37,156 nt of DNA from the NCBI GenBank assembly GCA_903917755.1, contig CAIXBT010000148.1:1-37156 (forward strand), read 5' to 3'. The translations under genes were made by a program, and so were the position numbers. The notes beneath the pieces are model-generated. The model was not told where the DNA came from. It saw nothing but the letters and a program-made list of their open reading frames with translations, and ran no database searches. This DNA is from an uncultured Bacteroidota bacterium. GTDB taxonomy: Bacteria; Bacteroidota; Bacteroidia; Chitinophagales; LD1. Positions 25,491-33,842 of the stretch are shown piece by piece; positions within the stretch are counted from its first letter, which is position 1, and each line of letters starts with the position of its first letter.

Positions 25491-26753
25491 TCAAGGTTTC
25501 ACCAGTAGTTTGCCCATAGCAAGGACGATGCGTTTGAATATCGGGCCATGCGATCGCGGGTGACCTTCGAGAAAGCCATCAAAGAACATTTTAGTATATA
25601 CCACCGCAAACAGCGCACAGTTGATGTGTTTGAACTTGCGGCCTGCATGCCATAACTCTACATTGGTACTGCCATTTTTTTTCATGGTCTCATATGCCTT
25701 GACAGAGTTTCTGTAGGTCACCTGATCGTCACCTTTGCAGTAGCACAACTCTGTCGGTGATTCGGGTTTCCAGTCATATACATTGTTTGACGCGAGGTAT
25801 TTTCTGAATGGCGAATCCTTGTTCTGATCAAAGTCTCTGTAGAATTCAGGCTTCACTGCTTTGAAGCAGGTATCGGGCAGGCAGGAGTTGATGAACTCTA
25901 TAGGCCATTGTCCGGTCATCAGCGACGGTATGATCGTATCATAAGGATGGCATAGCAGTTCGCCCATCTGCGGCTGACTATCCCGACTCTCATAGAATGA
26001 TGACATGAGCAGCATCAGATAGCCGGGGTTGTCATTAGGTTTGGCGCGTGCGTCATAGACAGTACTCTCGATATCATAGGGGCCGCTCATAGGTGAGGCC
26101 GCTGTGACAGGAAAACGATCCTTGTATTTCTCCTGAAGCAATTTATAAGTAGCCATCGAGGCATGTCCGCCCTGCGAATAGCCGGTCAGAAATAAATTCT
26201 TGCTGGTATTGACCGATAGCGATGGAAGCAGATCGGTCACAGCTATCAGCATATCTACAGACGCACTGGCCTCTGTGGGTGCGTTGAGATATATCTGGTT
26301 TCTCTCACCTTCGCCTATACCTATATAGTCGGGCCAGACCACCACATAGCCGTCAGTCGCAAATCCAAGACAGATGGCCTGTTCATCTTTGCCATCGAAA
26401 TAGAGGTCGCGGCAGGTATTGGTACCGTGATTATATATCATCAGTGGTGCGGCTCTTTTGGCACCCTGAGGCACATATAGCACACCTGAGGCTTTGACGA
26501 TCTTGCCATCTGAGTGTGTAGTATAGTAAAATATCTCATAAACATTCAGCCCTTCTTTGGCTGCGAGGATTAGCTTGGGAATATGCTGCTCTTTGAAAAG
26601 AGTCTTCATATCCTGCGGCGAAAAGCTCCTGAGTAGCCTGTATTCTACTAGCTGCCCAGCTTGTTTTTGCGCAAATGTCTGATGCGACATCAGCGACAGA
26701 AATAATATCCATAAAAAAGGCGCAAGTATGCGTGGATGTATTACAAAAGGCAT
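25491..26753 (-). CDS. Secreted lipase-like alpha/beta hydrolase, paralogue 1
   Basis: A 420-residue secreted protein (signal peptide about 1-29, ending TFAQ). It carries YNHGTNTCR (oxyanion region), VWPDYIGIGEGE, the nucleophile motif LTGYSQGGHASM (Ser about residue 189), and a late catalytic Asp and His consistent with the secretory-lipase (LIP) group or related acyl-peptidase-like hydrolases. A Cys-rich spread in the mature part (CLPDTCFK, CYCKGDD) suggests disulfides, fitting periplasmic or extracellular use. It is closely similar along its whole length to the next gene and 126 bases from it. Substrate unknown. Confidence 0.83.
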   Translation of the reverse strand: MPFVIHPRILAPFLWILFLSLMSHQTFAQKQAGQLVEYRLLRSFSPQDMKTLFKEQHIPKLILAAKEGLNVYEIFYYTTHSDGKIVKASGVLYVPQGAKRAAPLMIYNHGTNTCRDLYFDGKDEQAICLGFATDGYVVVWPDYIGIGEGERNQIYLNAPTEASASVDMLIAVTDLLPSLSVNTSKNLFLTGYSQGGHASMATYKLLQEKYKDRFPVTAASPMSGPYDIESTVYDARAKPNDNPGYLMLLMSSFYESRDSQPQMGELLCHPYDTIIPSLMTGQWPIEFINSCLPDTCFKAVKPEFYRDFDQNKDSPFRKYLASNNVYDWKPESPTELCYCKGDDQVTYRNSVKAYETMKKNGSTNVELWHAGRKFKHINCALFAVVYTKMFFDGFLEGHPRSHGPIFKRIVLAMGKLLVKP

Positions 26754-26879
26754 GGTATGAAAATTTCGCTGGCGAAAGTAATGTACATTATAAATAAAAT
26801 TAGTTAAATGTGAGTTAAATATGATATGAAAAAATATTTGTATTTACTGACAACTGGTAACTGATCACCGACAATAGAT

Positions 26880-28109
26880 TTAAGGTTTCACAAACAGTTT
26901 GCCGATATTCAGTAATGCGCGTTTACCAAGTGGCCCGTGCGACATCGGGTGGCCTTTCAGAAAGCCATCAAAGTACATTTTGGTATATACCACTGCGAAG
27001 GTGGCGCAGTTGATATGCCTGAACTTTCGGCCCACCATCCATAGTTCCACGTTCTTGCTTCCGTTTTTCTTCATGGCATTATAGGCCGTGATGGAGTTCT
27101 TGTAGGGCACCTGTTCGTCATGCATACAGTAGCACAACTCCGTAGGCGATTCCGGCTTCCAGTCATAGATATTATTGGCCCGCAGGTATTTTCTGAAAGA
27201 TGAATTCTCATCTTCAAATTCTTTAAATATTTCAGGTTTCAGGGTCTTCATACATATATCTGGCAGTAGGGCATTGAGTACTTCTTCGGGCCAGCATCCA
27301 TTCATCATGGGAGGTATCAGCGTATCATAAGGCGGCACAAGCACGCGCCCCATCTGCATCATACTGTCTTTGCTCTCGTAGTAGGATGCCAGCAACATCA
27401 TCAGGTACACAGGGTTCTCATTGGGCAGCAGGCGGGCTTCATATACGGTGCGCTCTATATCATAAGGGCCACTCATGGGCGATGCAGCCGTGATCGGAAA
27501 ACGCTCTTTGTATTTCTCCTGCAGCAATCTGTAGGTAGCTAAACATGCATGTCCGCCCTGCGAGTAGCCGGTCAGAAACAGGTCCTTATTGGTCTTCACA
27601 GATAACGAGGGTAGCAGATCACTCACCACGAGCAGCATATCTACCGTGGCACCGGCTTCCGTAGGGGCATTGAGCATGATCTGGTTGCCCTCGCCTTCGC
27701 CCATTCCGATATAGTCTGGGCATAGCACGACATAACCATCGGTAGCAAAGGCCAGACAGATGACCTGCTCATCTTTGCCATTGAAATAAATATCGCGGCA
27801 GGCATAGGAGCCGTGATTGTATACCAGAACGGGAGATGGCTTGTCGCCCTGCGGCACATATAGCTGGCCCGATGCTCTGACCAGTCGGCCATCTGCATGC
27901 CTAGTGTAATAATGTATCTCATATACATTCAGGCCCTCACGTGCTGCGAATATCACTTTGGGGATGTGCTCTGCCTTCAACCATTGTTTTACCTCATCTG
28001 CAGAGAAGCTTCTGATCAGCCTGTAGTCAATGAGTTTAGCTGCCTGCCCGGATGCCTGACTGTGCCATAGCAGCGGCACTATCAATATCCAAAGAAAAAA
28101 TTTGTGCAT
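26880..28109 (-). CDS. Secreted lipase-like alpha/beta hydrolase, paralogue 2
   Basis: The start is placed at 28109 (MHKFFLWILIVPLLWHS..., a proper signal peptide); the 17 residues upstream in the same frame are not signal-like. The 409-residue product mirrors the downstream paralogue: YNHGSYACR, LCPDYIGMGEGE, LTGYSQGGHACL (Ser about 178) and the same Cys-rich patches (LLPDICMK, CYCMHDE). Identity is high enough by eye to indicate tandem duplication. The direction of transcription puts this copy first, with the long AT-rich upstream region as its control region. Confidence 0.82.
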   Translation of the reverse strand: MHKFFLWILIVPLLWHSQASGQAAKLIDYRLIRSFSADEVKQWLKAEHIPKVIFAAREGLNVYEIHYYTRHADGRLVRASGQLYVPQGDKPSPVLVYNHGSYACRDIYFNGKDEQVICLAFATDGYVVLCPDYIGMGEGEGNQIMLNAPTEAGATVDMLLVVSDLLPSLSVKTNKDLFLTGYSQGGHACLATYRLLQEKYKERFPITAASPMSGPYDIERTVYEARLLPNENPVYLMMLLASYYESKDSMMQMGRVLVPPYDTLIPPMMNGCWPEEVLNALLPDICMKTLKPEIFKEFEDENSSFRKYLRANNIYDWKPESPTELCYCMHDEQVPYKNSITAYNAMKKNGSKNVELWMVGRKFRHINCATFAVVYTKMYFDGFLKGHPMSHGPLGKRALLNIGKLFVKP

Positions 28110-28547
28110 GATGAAGACGGAGTTGAAAAATGTTCGGTGAAAATAATGAACCATGTACAAAGGCGGACGCTATATCTTTCAAAGCTCGATTAAACGGGAT
28201 GAACGGCATTGCGGAGACGGTTTTTATCACACCAGAAACGGGGAACATAACTTGACACTTTTTTCATTTATATATAAATGGAAATTCATATTTGACATTA
28301 TGGATCACTTTTTTCGAAAAAACTAATACCCTAAAAGTCAATTGCTTCAATATTTGCGAAAATGAAATGAGTTTTTTAAATATGCATAATGAACATTTAT
28401 TTGCTTTAAATAATTAATAAGTGTAAATATAGTTAATTGCTGTGTAAATTTCAAATGCTTTTGTGAAAACAGAAAAGTCCTGGTACAACACAAAACTAGG
28501 TAAGCAGATTCCCTCTCACTATAAGGCACACTATCATTTCTTCACTT
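28110..28547. other. 438-base spacer without a supported gene
   Basis: The region is AT-rich and its short open frames have no protein character. It holds a 16-base perfect palindrome (28265-28280) between two CACTTTTTTC direct repeats (28256-28265 and 28306-28315) and two TTGACA hexamers (28252, 28292). This is the upstream control region of the lipase-like gene at 28109 and the downstream region of the small gene at 28548. Confidence 0.6.
28265..28280. repeat. 16-base perfect palindrome, possible operator
   Basis: CATTTATA-TATAAATG is perfectly self-complementary. It overlaps by one base the first of two identical CACTTTTTTC decamers exactly 50 bases apart (28256 and 28306). An AT-only palindrome can arise by chance in such DNA, so a binding site for a dimeric regulator is only a suggestion. 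Confidence 0.35.
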
Positions 28548-28730
28548 TCATGAGGCCTTCTTCACGTCTTTTTTGGCTAGACGTTTCTTGATGATTTCGA
28601 GTGCCTCCATGGCATCTATTCTTTCACCCGACTTAGGCCTGCTCACTAGTTCGCGCAGTTCTTCGTCAGTGGCTTTGCGACCAATGCCGAAAGCCAGATC
28701 ATGCGGGGTCAGTTTTCTGAACTTTTCCAT
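28548..28730 (-). CDS. Small hypothetical protein (60 residues)
   Basis: Frame MEKFRKLTPHDLAFGIGRKATDEELRELV..., ending IIKKRLAKKDVKKAS. It has normal protein character: charged amphipathic helices and no signal peptide. A core of TPHDLAFGIGRKATDEEL looks like a compact conserved motif, and the C-terminus is Lys-rich. I do not recognise it. The size would fit an antitoxin or a regulatory protein, but no toxin-like partner is adjacent. Confidence 0.55.
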   Translation of the reverse strand: MEKFRKLTPHDLAFGIGRKATDEELRELVSRPKSGERIDAMEALEIIKKRLAKKDVKKAS

Positions 28731-28935
28731 ATATAAAAATAATGGATGCCTGCTGAGATTGCAAATGCTTGTCTTTTTTTGCAGGTCCGTTTCGCCTACC
28801 CGTATCTCACACTTCAGACGACGGATAGCATTTTATAGATATTCAGACTAAGAAGAACTGGTTGTAAATTTGTCACCGACTGCATGGTGAATTTTCTCAA
28901 GTGAAATGAAGGAAGAATTAAGAAGCGGTGGTCTT

Positions 28936-28977
28936 TATTATGGTAATCCGGAATGATCCGGACAAATTGCCATAATA
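28936..28977. terminator. Long hairpin downstream of the TPR gene
   Basis: TATTATGGTAA (from 28936) pairs with TTGCCATAATA (to 28977) with one wobble pair, and inside it TCCGG pairs with CCGGA around a short loop, leaving a CAAA bulge. It starts 40 bases after the stop at 29017 (minus strand). There is no good T tract on the exit side, so it may be an mRNA-stabilising 3' hairpin or a REP-like palindrome rather than an intrinsic terminator. Confidence 0.5.
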
Positions 28978-29016
28978 TCTACCTCACCTAAAAATTGCTC
29001 AGCATCCTTTCCCAAC

Positions 29017-29724
29017 TCAGTTACAATACTTTTTGATCATGGAGAACGCATCATCATGGCCCAGATCTCCCGCTTTGGAGAAATCCATACATCCGCTATC
29101 CCTATAGCCCAGGGCGTTTTTGCATAGCCCTCTGATGAAATAGGCCTGTACATATTTCGGATTGAGCGAGATGGCAATATCCAGATCTGCTATGGCACCA
29201 CGATTATCTTCCATCTTAGCTTTACATATCCCGCGATTATAATAAGCCAGTTCATTTTTGCGATCCAGTTTTATCACTTTATTATAATCTTCTATGGCAG
29301 CTAAATAGTCATGTAGTTCATCTCGACATATTCCACGGTTATAATAGGCATCCTCATATTTAGGATTGAGTTCGATGGCCTTAGTGAGGTCTTCGATGGC
29401 CCCTTTATAGTCCTTTTGTTTGTCCATGCAGACGCCCCGGTTATAATATACCTGTGCATTCTTAGGATCGAGTTGTATGGCCTTATTGTAGTCTGTCATT
29501 GCCCCTTTGTAGTCCTGCAGTTTGTCTTTGCACAGGGCGCGGCCATAATAGGCATTGACATTAGATGTAGAAAGTTGTATGGCTCTGTTATACTCAGCTA
29601 TTGCACCTTTATGATCCAGTATCCTCTCTTTATCTACTGCTTTTTTGCAATACTCCTCACTGGATTGACTGAAACAATTGACTAATGAAAATACAGCCAG
29701 AATGATTGAAACGACTTTTTTCAT
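29017..29724 (-). CDS. Exported tetratricopeptide (TPR) repeat protein
   Basis: A 235-residue protein with signal peptide MKKVVSIILAVFSLVNCFSQ and then about six 34-residue TPR units of the form AYYNRGICKDKLQDYKGAI-x-DYNKAI-x-L-(D/N)PK. The repeats fill almost the whole mature chain, leaving a 25-residue tail containing SGCMDFSKAGDLGHDDA. Such proteins are interaction scaffolds; the partner is not evident. NCFSQ contains a Cys, but the residues before it do not make a strong lipobox. It lies 56 bases downstream of dnaE on the same strand, so it may be read through from dnaE. Confidence 0.85.
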   Translation of the reverse strand: MKKVVSIILAVFSLVNCFSQSSEEYCKKAVDKERILDHKGAIAEYNRAIQLSTSNVNAYYGRALCKDKLQDYKGAMTDYNKAIQLDPKNAQVYYNRGVCMDKQKDYKGAIEDLTKAIELNPKYEDAYYNRGICRDELHDYLAAIEDYNKVIKLDRKNELAYYNRGICKAKMEDNRGAIADLDIAISLNPKYVQAYFIRGLCKNALGYRDSGCMDFSKAGDLGHDDAFSMIKKYCN

Positions 29725-29780
29725 AAAGACGAACTTCTCCGGGTTTTAGGTGGATCAACGAAACGAACAAGCACGTTTTC

Positions 29781-32700
29781 TTAGTTCAGCACAAACTCCA
29801 GTTCCTCAATAGTTCTAAGTTCTTCAAGCAGTTCATTAGATATATCTACAGTCACTTTACGTGAGTTGAGGGTCAGTGATATTTGTTCCTCATCACTTTT
29901 TAACTTCACAGAGATAGGGAATTTGCCCGGATATTTTTGAAATAATGCGATCAATTCGTCAGTGATGCGTTCTGTCACAACTTCGGCGGGTATACGAAGT
30001 GTAAGACGTTTGGTGAGTTTGGTGCGGATGTCGGGCAGCAGCTCTATCTTTGATATTTTGAACTCATAGTTGTCAGGCTGATTGTAGCGCGCCTGATAGC
30101 GGCCCGTGATGTAGAGAAGGGCAGCCTGAGTCTCGATATAATTTTTGAACTGTATGTAGTCTTTGCCGAAAAGTGCAAACTCAAATGTGCCTTCAAAATC
30201 CTCCAGCGTAAACACCGCAAACTGATTTCCGGTCTTGGAGACTTTCGTTTGCGTAGCACTGATGATGCCTGCTATTTTGAGTTCTTTGTCTTTTTGCTCG
30301 GTGATCTGTTTGAGTGTGCTGTTGGTGAAGGTATTTATCTCCAGTTTGTATGAATCAAGCGGATGTCCGCTGATATAGATACCCACCACTTCCTTTTCCT
30401 TTTTGAGTTTCTCCAGCAGTGGCCATTCTTCTACAGGCGTGAGAAGGGGCTCCGAAGAGTCCACATGTGCAGATCCGCCGAAGAGCGAGTTTTGGTTCAT
30501 CGATTTATTGCTCTGCTCGCTGTTTCCCCATTTGATGCATTTATCTATCACGGTCATGCCGTCTTTGGTATCTGATGTGAAGAACTGTGCGCGAGTATAT
30601 TTTCCGAAGCCATCAAAAGCTCCTGCCAGTGCGAGGTTCTCGATAGATTTTTTATTGACAGTGCGGAGATTGACACGTTTGGTCAGGTCAAAGATAGATT
30701 TGAATGGGCCGTTTGCTTTACGCTCTTCGAGAATGCCGACTACAGCCGCATCGCCTACGCCTTTGATAGCAGAGAGTGCATAGCGAATATGCCCTTTCTG
30801 ATTCACGGAAAATTTCACATCACTTTCATTCACATCGGGACCGAGCACGGGGATACCGATGCGGCGTGACTCTTCCATAAAGAAGGTGATCTTGTCCAGA
30901 TTTCCCATGTTGTTTGACAGCACTGCCGCCATGAACTCGGACTTGTAATGTGCCTTGAGATATGCGGTCTGATATGCCACGAGCGCATAGCAGGTGGAGT
31001 GAGATTTATTGAAAGCATATTGTGCGAATGCCTCCCAGTCGGTCCATATTTTAGCGAGTTTAGTGGCGTCGAGTCCTTTGGCAGTAGCACCATCGATGAA
31101 CTGGCTCTTCATCTTGTTGAGCACCTCGATCTGCTTTTTTCCCATAGCTTTTCGCAGCACATCTGCTTCACCTTTGGTAAAGCCAGCCAGCTTCTGCGAG
31201 AGCAGCATCACCTGTTCCTGATAGACCGTGATACCGTATGTATCATTCAGGTATTCTTCCATCTCTGGCAGGTCATAGGATATCTGCTGCTTGCCGTGTT
31301 TGCGATCTATGTAGTCGGGTATATACTCCATCGGTCCCGGGCGATAGAGGGCATTCATCGCGATCAGGTCTTCAAATTTATCCGGCTTCAGTGAGCGTAA
31401 GTGCTTCTGCATGCCCGGTGACTCAAACTGGAATGTCGCATTCGTATCGCCGCGCTGATAGAGTTCGTAGGTGGCTTTGTCATCGAGAGGTATCGTATCG
31501 ATGTCGATCTTGACACTGTGATTTTGCTCGATCAGCACCAGCGCATCGCGAATGATGGTGAGGGTTTTCAAACCTAAAAAGTCCATCTTGATCACACCTG
31601 CATCTTCTATCACATTGCCTTCGAACTGTGTCACCCATAGCTCACTATCTTTGTTTGTTGCTACCGGCAGGATATCCGTCAGGTCATAAGGAGCGATGAT
31701 GATACCCGCAGCATGTATGCCTGTATTGCGCACTGAACCTTCGAGTATCACAGCCTCTTTGAGCACTCTGGCCTGAAGGTCATTGCCATTATACAGTTCG
31801 CGGAGCTTTTTGATATTCTCAATATCCTCAGCACCGTAGCCTTCTTTTTCTTTCAGTGACTTCGGCCCGTCAAAGGGCGTAAACATCACGCGATTGAGCT
31901 CTGTACCTGGTTTATCAGGTACGAGTTTCGCTAGCATGTTTGATTCGGTGAGCGGCAGGTCCATGACACGAGCCACGTCTTTGATACTCATCTTAGCTGC
32001 CATCGTACCATATGTGATGATCTGCGCCACCTGGCTCTTGCCATATTTCTGTACTACATAGTCAATGACCTTCTGGCGGCCCTCATCATCGAAGTCCGTA
32101 TCAATATCCGGCATTGACTTACGATCAGGATTGAGAAACCTCTCAAACAGCAGATTGTATTTGATGGGGTCAATGTTTGTGATACCAATGCAGTACGCCA
32201 CCGCAGAGCCAGCGGCAGATCCCCGCCCGGGTCCGATGAGCACGCCGATGTCGCGGCCTGCCTTGATGAAATCAGCCACGATCAGAAAGTATCCTGCAAA
32301 ACCCATGGTGCGCACGACACCGAGCTCAAAGTTCAATCGCTCTTCGACCTCAGGCGTGATATCCTTGTACCTCTCCTTTGCGCCCATCATGGTGAGATGG
32401 TGGAGATAATGATCCTGATCAATGAAGCCCTCGGGTATCACAAAGTTGGGCAATGCGATATCTTTTTTGAGTTTCAGCGGTTCGATCTTATCAAAGATAT
32501 CACCTGTATTGTCGATGGCCTGGGGAACGTCTTTGAAAAGCTCATTCATCTCGGCAGTGGTCTTGAAATAAAACTGGTCATTGAAGAATGCAAAACGCTT
32601 GCCTTTCATCGAGACATCTTCATCCGAAAAGTCTTTCATGATGGGTGTGCTCTGCTTCTCGCCGGTATTGATGCAAAGCAGAATATCATGGGCATTGGAG

Positions 32701-33362
32701 TTGCCCTGATCGACATAGTGAGAGTCATTTGAAGCAATGACCTTGACATTGTATTTTTTGGCAAAGCCGAGCAGTACCTGATTTACTTTCTCCTGCTCCT
32801 CCATGCCGTGACGCTGCAACTCTACGTAGTAGTCTTCGCCAAAGAGGTCGAGCCACCATTTGAAAACTTTCTCAGCTTCTTCTTCTCCCTTGCGCAGGAT
32901 AGCCTGCGGCACTTCTGCACCGAGGCAGCAGGTAGTAGCGATCAGGCCCTTGTGATATTGCAGGATGAGTTCCTTGTCGATGCGCGGATATTTGCCGTAG
33001 AGGCCTTCGATATATCCCAGCGAACAGAGTTTGACGAGGTTTTTATATCCCTCGGCATTTTTGGCCAGCATGAGCTGATGGTAGCGTTTGTCTTTCTCGC
33101 CACCGGTGAAGGACTGCTTGTGCCTATTCTCCACCACATAAAATTCACAGCCTACTATCGGCTTGAGTGCCTTGCCGTCTGCGGTCTTGTGCTTGGCTGC
33201 CTCCGCCACGAACTGAAATACGCCGAACATATTGCCGTGGTCAGTGATGGCAATACCTTTCATACCATCCTTTGCAGCCTTTTTGAACATGGTAGAAATA
33301 TCAGCCGCCCCGTCTAGCAGGGAGTACTGTGTATGGCAGTGAAGGTGGACGAACTCGGGCAT
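29781..33362 (-). CDS. dnaE: DNA polymerase III alpha subunit (DnaE)
   Basis: The replicative polymerase catalytic subunit, 1193 residues, within the normal range. It begins with the PHP domain (FVHLHCHTQYSLLDG, about 4-18; TDHGNMFG, about 40-47). The polymerase core has GPGRGSAAGS (about 377-386) and the catalytic motif MPDIDTDF (about 414-421). The finger region (YRPGPMEYIPDYI, VYQEQVM, AFNKSHS...YALVAY) precedes a helix-hairpin-helix segment (AIKGVGDAAV) and an OB-fold (IAGIISATQTKVSKTG). PHP metal ligands appear retained at HLHCH, but full conservation was not checked. The start at 33362 gives the canonical N-terminus. A strong palindrome lies 23 bases upstream. Confidence 0.96.
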   Translation of the reverse strand: MPEFVHLHCHTQYSLLDGAADISTMFKKAAKDGMKGIAITDHGNMFGVFQFVAEAAKHKTADGKALKPIVGCEFYVVENRHKQSFTGGEKDKRYHQLMLAKNAEGYKNLVKLCSLGYIEGLYGKYPRIDKELILQYHKGLIATTCCLGAEVPQAILRKGEEEAEKVFKWWLDLFGEDYYVELQRHGMEEQEKVNQVLLGFAKKYNVKVIASNDSHYVDQGNSNAHDILLCINTGEKQSTPIMKDFSDEDVSMKGKRFAFFNDQFYFKTTAEMNELFKDVPQAIDNTGDIFDKIEPLKLKKDIALPNFVIPEGFIDQDHYLHHLTMMGAKERYKDITPEVEERLNFELGVVRTMGFAGYFLIVADFIKAGRDIGVLIGPGRGSAAGSAVAYCIGITNIDPIKYNLLFERFLNPDRKSMPDIDTDFDDEGRQKVIDYVVQKYGKSQVAQIITYGTMAAKMSIKDVARVMDLPLTESNMLAKLVPDKPGTELNRVMFTPFDGPKSLKEKEGYGAEDIENIKKLRELYNGNDLQARVLKEAVILEGSVRNTGIHAAGIIIAPYDLTDILPVATNKDSELWVTQFEGNVIEDAGVIKMDFLGLKTLTIIRDALVLIEQNHSVKIDIDTIPLDDKATYELYQRGDTNATFQFESPGMQKHLRSLKPDKFEDLIAMNALYRPGPMEYIPDYIDRKHGKQQISYDLPEMEEYLNDTYGITVYQEQVMLLSQKLAGFTKGEADVLRKAMGKKQIEVLNKMKSQFIDGATAKGLDATKLAKIWTDWEAFAQYAFNKSHSTCYALVAYQTAYLKAHYKSEFMAAVLSNNMGNLDKITFFMEESRRIGIPVLGPDVNESDVKFSVNQKGHIRYALSAIKGVGDAAVVGILEERKANGPFKSIFDLTKRVNLRTVNKKSIENLALAGAFDGFGKYTRAQFFTSDTKDGMTVIDKCIKWGNSEQSNKSMNQNSLFGGSAHVDSSEPLLTPVEEWPLLEKLKKEKEVVGIYISGHPLDSYKLEINTFTNSTLKQITEQKDKELKIAGIISATQTKVSKTGNQFAVFTLEDFEGTFEFALFGKDYIQFKNYIETQAALLYITGRYQARYNQPDNYEFKISKIELLPDIRTKLTKRLTLRIPAEVVTERITDELIALFQKYPGKFPISVKLKSDEEQISLTLNSRKVTVDISNELLEELRTIEELEFVLN

Positions 33363-33384
33363 GTGTCTGTTGTTGGTTGGCTTA

Positions 33385-33427
33385 CCACCCCTAGCCCCTC
33401 CTTCGATAAGGAGGGGTTGGGGGGTGG
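33385..33427. repeat. G/C-rich palindromic repeat upstream of dnaE
   Basis: CCACCCC and CCCCTCCTT are answered by AAGGAGGGG and GGGGTGG around a CGAT loop, giving a 9 + 7 base-pair hairpin with one internal mismatch patch. I recall similar CCCCT/AGGGG palindromes scattered between genes in many Bacteroidota, like REP elements. Being 23 bases from the dnaE start, it lies in the 5' leader if the promoter is farther upstream. Confidence 0.7.
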
Positions 33428-33631
33428 TTGGAAAATACTGCTACTAAAATACTGCTAAAAAAGGGGAGATAAAAGGGATAGATATTAAGGGGTGTGAAAA
33501 AGTTATCAGCATTCAGGGGGAATTTTGGAAAAGTGAATGATCAAGATTTGTGCTATCGGGATTGCTTCAGCTTTATCGCGCATATTTTTATTTTGGAAAA
33601 GCAAAGACGCTACTTTTTGTTTAAAGCAAAA

Positions 33632-33784
33632 CGTCATGGCGAGTCGGCCCCCGACGTCGCCATCTGTATCTGTAAGCGTGATAGCGCTTCACCACAGTAC
33701 TGAGGGATTCCAACGTTATCAGTCCAGATTGCCACAATTTTTATCGCTTATATTTTTTACGGGAGAAAAATTTCGCAATGACGG
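33632..33784. repeat. ~150 bp palindrome-ended intergenic repeat (MITE/REP-like)
   Basis: The left end CGTCATGGCGA and right end TCGCAATGACG are inverted repeats matching at 10 of 11 bases. Just inside the left end, ATGGCGAGTCGG (33636-33647) pairs with CCGACGTCGCCAT (33651-33663) as a 12-bp hairpin with one bulged G. CGTCATTGCGA-type ends are known from dispersed palindromic repeats in Bacteroidota and other bacteria (from memory). There is no gene inside. The spacer 33363-33842 otherwise holds no supported coding frame. Confidence 0.6.
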
Positions 33785-33842
33785 TGTGGTTGGAGTGTTC
33801 AGTTTATCACCTATTATCACACCTTTGGGGATTCAGGGCCTT

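Noticed and set aside
28110-28160. Earlier start for the second lipase-like paralogue
   Set aside because: The added residues are not signal-like, while the start at 28109 gives a normal signal peptide.
28347-28529. 60-codon minus-strand frame in the AT-rich spacer
   Set aside because: Low-complexity translation, no plausible start context, no recognisable motif.
29017-29724. 34-residue periodic DNA pattern as a tandem DNA repeat
   Set aside because: The periodicity is protein-level TPR repetition; the nucleotide copies are diverged.
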